A stretch of 5,869 nucleotides of DNA from Saprospiraceae bacterium (GTDB lineage: Bacteria > Bacteroidota > Bacteroidia > Chitinophagales > Saprospiraceae), in NCBI GenBank assembly GCA_029262975.1, contig JAJCYJ010000042.1:1-5869 (forward strand), given 5' to 3'. Position 1 is the first letter of the stretch. The number at the start of each line of letters is the position of its first letter. The notes under the pieces were generated by a model. The model had not been told where the DNA came from. It ran no database searches and saw nothing but the letters and a program-made list of their open reading frames with translations. The position numbers were made by a program, and so were the translations under genes. This document shows positions 1-5,869 of the stretch, piece by piece.

Positions 1-2196
1 GGCTTTTAAATATTTTAGAATGCCTTGAATGTCATCAATGGTTGTATAGCAAACGCATGGATAATAGGCCAGGGGCTCTTCTTTTTTTACGACTTGATAA
101 GCAAATTTACTTTCTGATGTTTCCTGAGAAATATTGATAAAGTTTTCTCTTGGTCTTGAGTGGATATAGTTATATAGGGATACAGCAGTATCTATAGCTG
201 TATCTTGTTTTGGCCAATTTTGACTTAAGATTGCAATCGGCTCAGACGCATTGTCAATATGTAAAAATAATGATTGATCTTCTTCCGTAGTTCTCAGTTC
301 CACTGATTCAGGATGAGCAGTAATACTTTGATAGGCTGTCCTGGCTTCAGCCTCAGTATTATATTGATATGAGCTCTCAAATATGGGAAGTACCTCTTCA
401 TTGATCGTTTGTCTCAGATAATTAAATTTCAATTTCTTTGGATAAAGATTGGTTACAATATCATATCTATTATTACAAATAATTTCTTTATTTTCTTTAA
501 TTAGCCCGTTCAATTCTAATTCTCGTTCGAAGGGTATAATAGTAGATGCAATGAGATCTGTATTTTCTAATAATTGGAGTGTAAAGCCTCTATCGTCGTT
601 TATAATCTTTCTGGATTCTTTTTGATCATACTTCTGATAAGTTGTATAAAAATCATTCCGTGCTTGTACCAGTCCGGTAAAGTATCGCTCAGATTTTAAA
701 ATTGGCTTGCCAGATTCATCGGCAATTTCATATGTATATTCTTCATCAAATTTGAAAGGAAGTTGCTCAACCCTAAGACTGGCCACTGCTTTTTTCTTTA
801 GCGTATTTCTTTTTTGAGCTGTATCAGTAGCTGAGTGATATTTGTCTACAAATTGTCCATTTTTATCCTGTAGCAAAAAGCTATATTGAAGGGTGGATTC
901 ATCGCCAGTATTAAAGGTCTTATATGTTGTAGCATCATGAACCATTTGCTTTAATGCAAGAAGGGCCGCACTTCGATCTTCATACAAGTAATAACTTGAA
1001 AAAAGAGTCGTTTTTGAATTTTCCTTGTCAGGAAATTTGAAGCCATATGCTTCGTTGAGTTGTATATACTTTACATTGGATGTTTTCAAAATAGACCCGG
1101 ATAATAATTCAATTGCTTCCTCTTTAGAGGTCTTAATATTAAATATGTGAGAAGTAGCTATGGTCGTGGATCCTTTAATACCTAATTCCAGTCTATAGTG
1201 CTGACCATCTATTGATTTCTTTCTATAATTATCTGGTTGATCTGCATATTTAGTGACATCCCTGAATGCTTTTTCTGCCAATAATTTTTTAGGGAATAAA
1301 ATACTGCTTTCAATCAGAACAGTACCATCGTTGTTTTTAACTTCCCACTTATACGCTCTTCTCTCTTTATTGAAATATTGTTCGTCAAATTGCTCAAGAA
1401 TAGATTGAATATTGTTTCTTGCAGCATTCATATCTTCTTTCGATGAAAAGAATTGACTACCTACAGTTGTCTTTGCTCTGCGCAATTGCAATTGATTGAG
1501 AGCTCCATCATTATACTCTACGAATTTGAGTTTTTCCTGAAATTCTGCGCAGGTTGCCACAAATGTATCAACCGAGCTTTCTTCATTCAAATGTTGTGTG
1601 GTTTCGGCCATTATCGTATTGCCTGATTTATCTTGGAGCTTCCATCGATAGACCGGTTCAGAAGGGATAAATAATTTGTTTATTGGCGCAAAGTCAATGT
1701 ATTGTGTTGCACTATCAGTTGATGCTACAAAATGAACTGCTTTCTTATCTGCGTTTCTTTGTGATAAGTGATTTACTTCTTCAATAAATTTAGAAATTCC
1801 TTTTTGAGCTGTTTCTATCTTTTCATAGGATTTGGAACTTGTAAAAGTCGATGACTTATGTCTATCAAAAACTTCTAAATGATATTCCGATTTATCAACA
1901 AAAATGTCTCTAACTGAAGGAGATGGAATAAACCAACTTTTAATTTTACTAATTTCTTCGGCACATCTTTTTTCTGTATAAAAGGTCTGACTATATATGG
2001 CAGAGCCATATCGGTGATTCACGGAAAAACCATAGAATCCATTGTCACAGCATTGTGGATCGGAATAGGCACTTTCTTCCCTAATGGCGGTGCTTAAAGA
2101 TACCTGGGCGACCTTTGCTAATTCTGTTGATTCATAGACTTGTAAATTTTCAAAAAGTATGGCTTCATGAGGGCCAAACATTTGTAATCTAAACTG
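1..2196 (-). repeat. Protein-level tandem array of about 14 YegP-like (DUF1508-like) beta-beta-alpha units
   Basis: From residue 797 to the edge the protein repeats one pattern: an aromatic-led strand (YKWEV, YRLEL, YTYEI, YRWKL), a polar turn often with D/N-G (NNDG, DESG, DKNG, DKSG), a second strand ending in I-L-x-S or similar, an aromatic residue, then a helix with small residues (AEKAFRDV, AEARTAYQSI, AQKGISKF) and a polar spacer. Taking the Ser-like residue that ends the second strand as the anchor, units fall near residues 812, 865, 916, 994, 1043, 1093, 1145, 1196, 1247, 1298, 1347, 1404, 1454 and 1508. The spacing is 49-57 residues except for one gap of 78. Individual units are too diverged for obvious DNA repeats. 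The pattern and period match the YegP/DUF1508 unit as I remember it; this is an inference from sequence style. Confidence 0.72.
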
Positions 2197-4584
2197 ATTA
2201 GCATAATTGTAAACACGGAAATTACATAATCCCTGTCTGGACCAATTTTTTACGCCAGCAATAGCAGCGATGCGTCTTTCCAATCCTGATATATTATCGG
2301 TATTCCACGATTCTTCGCAATAGTTAAATGCCTTACCCCGGTTTCGGCTGATGTCCGGATAATTCAATAGTAACCGGGATTTATTTTCTATTCTTTGTTC
2401 TATGTCAAGGGATTGTTGAAAAACGGAGATCGCATAAGACGTAAAATCTTCAGAGAATCGTGCCATAAGATGATCCAGGAATTGCTCGCGCCTTTTGGCG
2501 TATTTGCTTTGATCTTCGACGACATCTTGAAGGAACTCCAGGTAGTTTAACTCTTCGTATACAACTTCAAAAGTGTATAAGTTCTTTTGGTAGTCATTGT
2601 CGGTCTTATAGATACTGTCTAAATTACCTAGTAACAATAATATTTGGGAAGCTGATTTGGCTTCAGCAAATGAAGAATATCGTTGTTTACTAATCAAGGT
2701 TGTCAGTCCAAATTCTGATTTGGCTATAAAGAAAAAGCCACATTTTTCTTCTAATATTTCTACTTCTATTTCGTTTTGAGTGGTTTCTCTTTTTAATAGA
2801 TCTGTATTCAGATTTCGTTTTGATTTGGAATCATACCATAATTGAGACACCTCAAGTGAAACATCAGAATGATCCCTGAGGTATTCTATTTGTACAGCTA
2901 ATTCTCTATTCCACGCTACAGGAATGGCAAGTGAAGTGCCATTTGTAAGATTGACAGTACCCTCTTTATTAAAAAATCGCATCAATTTTTCTATCTCAGG
3001 GACAGACTGTAGTTCTTTGGCGAAATGTACATGTTGCAATTCTTTGGACCTGGCATTGTCCGAACTCAATGAAAATATATCTCTGAGATGTGAAAGTTGA
3101 CACAAATATCCTGATAGAAGTTGATCATAGAATAATAGGTATCCTTTTAATTGCAAAGCCTGGGCTTTTCGTAAATCTGGAGCGTCCTCTGAAATCCCTC
3201 CTGTGCCGATACCATATACCCTTGGCATGTCATTTTGGATCGAATAATATTCGCCAAGTCCTGGTCGTAATGTTCCTTGTGATATAGGTAGATCCAGGAA
3301 TTTGGAATTAACGTACTTTGCACCTCCACCCGATATAATAGATTGACGAAGATTGGCTTCTACTTTGTCATTGTCTGCAGTTATAAAAATTCCTCCTCTT
3401 TTAAGGTTGATGCAGCTCTTATCGAGACAAAGTCGTGGCACGTGATTTTCAGCTATTGGTATCGTCCAACCCTTACAATCGCTTACTTGTTCGCAAAACT
3501 TTTCTAGACTTTCATCTGCTTCATTTCTATTAATTGTAATATTGTGTTCCGAACTATCCCATGTTTTTTGATTATTGATACATGTCTTTATCTTCAATTC
3601 TTGAACATATTGTACTTCATCCAATTCCAAAATAGCTTTATAAAAATCGGACAAATGAATTTCTTTGATCTTACGAACGGTCATTAGTTCTTCAGTATCG
3701 ATAAATCCAACATCGGCTTTTGTAAAAGGCCTTCCTTCGAATATTTCTTCAATCGGTCGTCCCTTGTCTAATAATTCTTTAAGCGAATAATAATGAGTAT
3801 CCGGAGACAAAAATTGATATATAGTCTGGTAGATTTTAGTAAGTGCTTCTTCTGGATTTACTCCTTCTGATAGCCCAATGTCTGCACATATTCCTAATTG
3901 TTGCTCACACATGATTTGAATATCCACAAAATCTTCGCACAGATTGCGGTGATCGTAAAGTAAGGACTGGACTTCTCTTATAACATCTTGTTCATTGACC
4001 GGTGCGATTCCACTTTCCAGACAATAGGCATTATTTTTATCTAATTCCAGATAGACATGATAGAGGCCATTAAGTACAATCGGACAATCTCCCTGATCGC
4101 AAGTTAATTGCACTTTGGACTGCCCGGTTTCACCCGTGTTTACAACAGACGTGTTATCATCTCGAATCTCATGATTGCAATTAAGATAGAGTTGAGGGTC
4201 ATCTTTTGTGGATATTTCCAACCATGCATTTCTTACACCTTCCACACTCATTATTAGTTTTCGATAATCCAATATGGTTGTTGGATTACATGTAAGTATT
4301 TCAGCTGGTGTGAAGAAGTTATCCTCCTTTTGCCCTTCTTTGAGTGTTAATAAATCCTCTATCGGCAACTTTGTTCTGTATCCAATATCAATCAATGCAT
4401 AACAAAGTAATTCCATGATAGTTATGCCGGGATCATGCACATTGTGATCGGTCCATATCTTTCCTGAGAGTGCACCTATGTGTTCCAGTCCTTTCGCCCT
4501 TAAGAAATCAAAATCAAGATGCTCAGGAAAAGAAGAATCCTTTTTTCTAATGATGGAAGTGTCGTTAAATTTTAATATTTCCAT
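1..4584 (-). CDS. Giant baseplate wedge partner (Afp12/gp7-like) with C-terminal YegP-like repeat array, 3'-partial
   Basis: Starting at ATG 4584-4582, the frame reads 1528 codons to base 1 without a stop, so the C-terminus is missing. I checked every codon. The N-terminus carries the baseplate signature WTDHNVHDPGITIMEL (44-59) followed by IDIGYR. Next come a GVRNAWLEI / GLYHVYLELD region (116-182), HRNLCEDFVDI (212-222), and a gp6-like block with EIFEGR and GFIDTEEL (280-300). YYSIQNDMPRVYGIG and QLKGYLLFYDQLLSGYLCQL (446-497) follow, then a lone YegP-like unit (614-650). A helix-rich domain holds RREQFLDHLMARF, YPDISRNRGKAFNY and WNTDNISGLERR (698-771). From 797 to the edge the protein is a tandem array of about 51-residue units. 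No signal peptide or membrane segment is seen, which fits cytoplasmic assembly of a tail-like particle. The baseplate role is inferred from the N-terminal motif and the neighbouring gp6-like gene. Family proteins such as Afp12 are, as I recall, shorter, so the repeat arm looks like an added module. A cell-surface or T6SS-iv variant is possible. Confidence 0.85.
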   Translation of the reverse strand, partial: MEILKFNDTSIIRKKDSSFPEHLDFDFLRAKGLEHIGALSGKIWTDHNVHDPGITIMELLCYALIDIGYRTKLPIEDLLTLKEGQKEDNFFTPAEILTCNPTTILDYRKLIMSVEGVRNAWLEISTKDDPQLYLNCNHEIRDDNTSVVNTGETGQSKVQLTCDQGDCPIVLNGLYHVYLELDKNNAYCLESGIAPVNEQDVIREVQSLLYDHRNLCEDFVDIQIMCEQQLGICADIGLSEGVNPEEALTKIYQTIYQFLSPDTHYYSLKELLDKGRPIEEIFEGRPFTKADVGFIDTEELMTVRKIKEIHLSDFYKAILELDEVQYVQELKIKTCINNQKTWDSSEHNITINRNEADESLEKFCEQVSDCKGWTIPIAENHVPRLCLDKSCINLKRGGIFITADNDKVEANLRQSIISGGGAKYVNSKFLDLPISQGTLRPGLGEYYSIQNDMPRVYGIGTGGISEDAPDLRKAQALQLKGYLLFYDQLLSGYLCQLSHLRDIFSLSSDNARSKELQHVHFAKELQSVPEIEKLMRFFNKEGTVNLTNGTSLAIPVAWNRELAVQIEYLRDHSDVSLEVSQLWYDSKSKRNLNTDLLKRETTQNEIEVEILEEKCGFFFIAKSEFGLTTLISKQRYSSFAEAKSASQILLLLGNLDSIYKTDNDYQKNLYTFEVVYEELNYLEFLQDVVEDQSKYAKRREQFLDHLMARFSEDFTSYAISVFQQSLDIEQRIENKSRLLLNYPDISRNRGKAFNYCEESWNTDNISGLERRIAAIAGVKNWSRQGLCNFRVYNYANQFRLQMFGPHEAILFENLQVYESTELAKVAQVSLSTAIREESAYSDPQCCDNGFYGFSVNHRYGSAIYSQTFYTEKRCAEEISKIKSWFIPSPSVRDIFVDKSEYHLEVFDRHKSSTFTSSKSYEKIETAQKGISKFIEEVNHLSQRNADKKAVHFVASTDSATQYIDFAPINKLFIPSEPVYRWKLQDKSGNTIMAETTQHLNEESSVDTFVATCAEFQEKLKFVEYNDGALNQLQLRRAKTTVGSQFFSSKEDMNAARNNIQSILEQFDEQYFNKERRAYKWEVKNNDGTVLIESSILFPKKLLAEKAFRDVTKYADQPDNYRKKSIDGQHYRLELGIKGSTTIATSHIFNIKTSKEEAIELLSGSILKTSNVKYIQLNEAYGFKFPDKENSKTTLFSSYYLYEDRSAALLALKQMVHDATTYKTFNTGDESTLQYSFLLQDKNGQFVDKYHSATDTAQKRNTLKKKAVASLRVEQLPFKFDEEYTYEIADESGKPILKSERYFTGLVQARNDFYTTYQKYDQKESRKIINDDRGFTLQLLENTDLIASTIIPFERELELNGLIKENKEIICNNRYDIVTNLYPKKLKFNYLRQTINEEVLPIFESSYQYNTEAEARTAYQSITAHPESVELRTTEEDQSLFLHIDNASEPIAILSQNWPKQDTAIDTAVSLYNYIHSRPRENFINISQETSESKFAYQVVKKEEPLAYYPCVCYTTIDDIQGILKYLKA
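2245..2517 (-). other. Helix-rich conserved domain between the lone repeat and the repeat array
   Basis: Residues 690-780 contain YAKRREQFLDHLMARFSEDF, then YPDISRNRGKAFNY and WNTDNISGLERRIAAIAGV. The spacing of charged and hydrophobic residues predicts several helices. I recognise the succession RR-x-x-FLDHL-x-A-R-F, P-x-I-S-x-N-R-G-K-A-F-N-Y, W-x-TDN-x-SGLE-x-R from large Bacteroidota baseplate-type proteins, but cannot assign a named fold. It appears to be the last shared baseplate segment before the repeat arm begins. Confidence 0.55.
2635..2745 (-). repeat. Isolated YegP-like unit upstream of the main array
   Basis: Residues about 614-650 read KCGFFFIAKSEFGLTTLISK, then QRYSSFAEAKSASQILL. 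This gives an aromatic strand, a turn with Gly, a strand ending L-I-S, an aromatic residue and an Ala-rich helix, the same order as units in the C-terminal array. It is separated from the first array unit by about 150 residues of helix-rich sequence. It may be an early copy of the repeat or part of the ancestral baseplate domain from which the array grew. Confidence 0.55.
3061..3240 (-). other. Conserved core block with QLKGYLLFYDQLL
   Basis: Residues 449-508 include IQNDMPRVYGIG, then LRKAQALQLKGYLLFYDQLL and CQLSHLRDIFSLSS. From memory, a very similar block (SIQN-x-x-P-x-x-YGIG, then R-x-A-Q-x-x-QLK-x-YLL-x-x-QLL-x-x-YL-x-QL-x-x-x-R-x-x-FS) recurs in large Bacteroidota proteins of contractile injection loci. 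The amphipathic helices and charged/aromatic spacing suggest an assembly interface. No catalytic motif is apparent. Confidence 0.6.
4375..4455 (-). other. HDPGIT baseplate signature in the N-terminus of the giant protein
   Basis: Residues 44-70 contain W-T-D-H-N-x-H-D-P-G-I-T-I-M-E-L followed by an aromatic/hydrophobic helix and Y-R. From family knowledge, the W-(T)-D-H-x-x-x-D-P-G-I-T-L-x-E-L pattern marks the N-terminal region of putative baseplate assembly proteins (TIGR02243-like, gp6/J relatives) in phage tails and contractile injection systems. It is the strongest single argument that this large protein is a baseplate component and not a surface adhesin. It also supports ATG 4584 as the true start, because the motif sits at the depth expected from the N-terminus. 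Confidence 0.8.
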
Positions 4585-4596
4585 TTTTAGTTCATC
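4585..4596 (-). promoter_or_regulatory. 12-base junction and A-rich translation start region between the two genes
   Basis: The upstream gene ends in TAA (4599-4597) and the giant gene starts at ATG 4584, with the spacer GATGAACTAAAA. There is no Shine-Dalgarno sequence. The A-rich bases just before the ATG are typical of Bacteroidota start regions. There is no room for a promoter or terminator, so the two genes are very probably on one transcript and may be translationally coupled. Confidence 0.65.
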
Positions 4597-5868
4597 TTAA
4601 TTTACAGTTACTTCATCTTCTAAATCGTCCTTTCGTACGATTACATCAGGTAGGCCACAATATCCCATGGATACAGGTGTTTTTATAAATTGAGTTTTTT
4701 GATATTCTTCACATTGGTCGTCAGTAACACAGACTGCGATATCACCTGCTGTCAATATGGATCTGGCTGTCCCGGGTTCGATCAACCTGATATTGGTGTT
4801 TTTATCTTTGGCGGATACACAACTGAGTTTGTCTGCGTCATTCGATAGGTCCAAATGGCAGATGTAGTCTACGTAATGAAGACATTCGATGAAGTATATC
4901 AAGTCAGAAATGGATACTGATTTTCCAAAACATAATTTATCAAACCCTGTCCCGGTTGTCCAAGGAGCAAGAAATTGTGTAATATCTTTTTGAATTTGCT
5001 TTTTGTAAAAGGACTTGTTTGATTTACCCTTTAGGAGGTTAAAAGATACACGTACATGCACTTTTTCATATCGGGGATTCATCACCTTTAATCTGACAAA
5101 TGGTGATGTCCTCAGTTTGATGGTATCTCTTATTTCCGTGAGCAGACTTATAGGCACTTTAGGCTCAAGGATATTAGCAGCCTTTAATACGTTGAGGTCC
5201 GGAATCACTGCAAGATTAACAAAGCCTGGAGCTAACTCCAGATCTCTTCGATATCTGTTTCCCGGTAACCCGAAAGTGTGGCTGGTACATTTTGTCTTCA
5301 TGATCTGGGGGAAATATTGAAGTACCAAATGTTCGTAATCGAAACCATTAATAGCGCGTCCCTTATGTCGTAATCTTTCGCTAACACGTTGATAGTAAGT
5401 CTGTGAGGATTCTGATAGTTGTCCATTATAGGATTCTGAAGGTTGGCTTATTTTTTTGATCTTAGCATCAGCCTTTGTCAATTTAGAGAGCGCCTCGGCA
5501 TCTATTTTCATGGCCTCACGAAGGTTGCCAGGTTGAGCCGCATAAGTAGCTTTAACAGCTTGTGTGTATATCGCTATCGTTTCACAAATCGCACTTACAT
5601 TTTCTCTTGCAGACACGCGCAACCAATATTTTTTTGGCGGCATAATCGTATATCCTTCATCGCTTATATCTTCTGGAATCGAAATCTTTACGATCCCGCT
5701 ACGTGTAAGACCCAACGTATTATCTTCTATAATTTCAAAACCTTCACGTAATTCATTGTCCCATGAGTTGTTATTTAAATAATGCCATTGAATATCTGCT
5801 TTTTCAGATTCGCTGTTGGCGGTTGCTTCGGCTAATTGAAATAATAGATTAAGACTTGCTCCAGGAGT
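4597..5868 (-). CDS. Baseplate wedge protein, J/gp47/gp6-like (Afp11-like), 5'-partial
   Basis: This is the C-terminal 423 residues of a contractile injection system baseplate wedge protein. The frame is open to the right edge, so the true start lies outside the window. The TTG at 5713-5715 is an ordinary Leu codon inside the conserved stretch EDNTLGLTRSGIVKISIP, not a start. Visible residues in order: LLFQLAEATAN (8-18); a W-x-L / D-T-x-G-L-T-R-S-G-I-V block ending in YWLRVS (about 25-86); a variable linker; the conserved block RVSERLRHKGRAINGFDYEH (161-180) followed by FPQI; APGFVNLAVIPDL (213-225); SPFVRLKVMNPRYEKV (255-270), typical of the gp6/J C-terminal domain; FLAPW (299-303); HYVDYI; and ARSILTAGDIAV. 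Family knowledge: such proteins form the ring of wedges around the spike and tail tube and control sheath contraction. About 45 residues follow the usual SIL-type end, including three Cys. The next gene starts 12 bases downstream, so the two are probably co-transcribed. The fold call is firm; equating it with Afp11 rests on memory and gene order. Confidence 0.88.
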   Translation of the reverse strand, partial: TPGASLNLLFQLAEATANSESEKADIQWHYLNNNSWDNELREGFEIIEDNTLGLTRSGIVKISIPEDISDEGYTIMPPKKYWLRVSARENVSAICETIAIYTQAVKATYAAQPGNLREAMKIDAEALSKLTKADAKIKKISQPSESYNGQLSESSQTYYQRVSERLRHKGRAINGFDYEHLVLQYFPQIMKTKCTSHTFGLPGNRYRRDLELAPGFVNLAVIPDLNVLKAANILEPKVPISLLTEIRDTIKLRTSPFVRLKVMNPRYEKVHVRVSFNLLKGKSNKSFYKKQIQKDITQFLAPWTTGTGFDKLCFGKSVSISDLIYFIECLHYVDYICHLDLSNDADKLSCVSAKDKNTNIRLIEPGTARSILTAGDIAVCVTDDQCEEYQKTQFIKTPVSMGYCGLPDVIVRKDDLEDEVTVN

Positions 5869-5869
5869 T

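Noticed and set aside
1..2196. DNA-level tandem repeats, microsatellite or CRISPR-like array
   Set aside because: The periodicity exists only at protein-pattern level; no repeated DNA of useful length was seen.
3090..3287. Open frame of 65 codons on the plus strand
   Set aside because: It lies antisense to the conserved QLKGYLLFYDQLL block of the giant protein and shows no recognisable domain.
3147..3329. Open frame of 60 codons on the minus strand
   Set aside because: It is a different frame inside the giant gene, whose own frame carries conserved motifs here.
4587..4595. Minimal ATG-AAC-TAA frame just before the giant gene
   Set aside because: A two-codon frame in a 12-base spacer is likely chance; nothing supports an attenuation role.
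5015..5320. Open frame of 101 codons on the plus strand
   Set aside because: It is antisense to the most conserved part of the gp6-like C-terminal domain, and its composition looks like a shadow translation.
5713..5715. TTG as the start of the gp6-like gene
   Set aside because: The frame continues upstream with family-like sequence to the window edge, and this codon is inside the conserved DNTLGLTRSG block.
5443..5782. Two overlapping plus-strand open frames (102 and 72 codons)
   Set aside because: Both are antisense to the gp6-like coding sequence, which stays open and matches its family up to the window edge.

Overview
The window holds two genes, both on the minus strand and both running off an edge. 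They read from right to left as one probable operon. The first, at 4597-5868, lacks its 5' end. It is the C-terminal part of a baseplate wedge protein of the J/gp47/gp6 type found in contractile injection systems (phage-tail-like particles, extracellular CIS, type VI subtype iv). Twelve bases later the second gene starts at 4584. It stays open for 1528 codons to base 1 with no stop, so it encodes a giant protein whose C-terminus lies outside the window. Together they fill almost every base, leaving no gene-free stretch over 300 bases. I see no RNA gene, mobile element, CRISPR array, promoter or terminator.

The organism is most likely a member of the Bacteroidota. The DNA is AT-rich and codons end mainly in A or T. 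The second gene has an A-rich leader with no Shine-Dalgarno sequence. Both proteins match, from memory, the style of Bacteroidota contractile-injection baseplate proteins. No database search was possible.

Gene order (gp6-like protein, then a larger wedge partner) matches the Afp11-Afp12 / Pvc11-Pvc12 order in the antifeeding prophage and Photorhabdus virulence cassettes. The two products would assemble as the wedge around the central spike at the end of the tail tube.

The most notable feature is in the second gene. After a baseplate-like N-terminal part (about residues 1-790), the rest of the visible protein (797-1528) is a divergent tandem array. It has about 14 beta-beta-alpha units, nearly all spaced 49-57 residues apart, and they look like YegP/DUF1508 units. 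A further isolated unit lies at about residues 614-650. The array is still running at the window edge. A contractile-injection baseplate component carrying a long YegP-like arm is the best candidate here for something undescribed.
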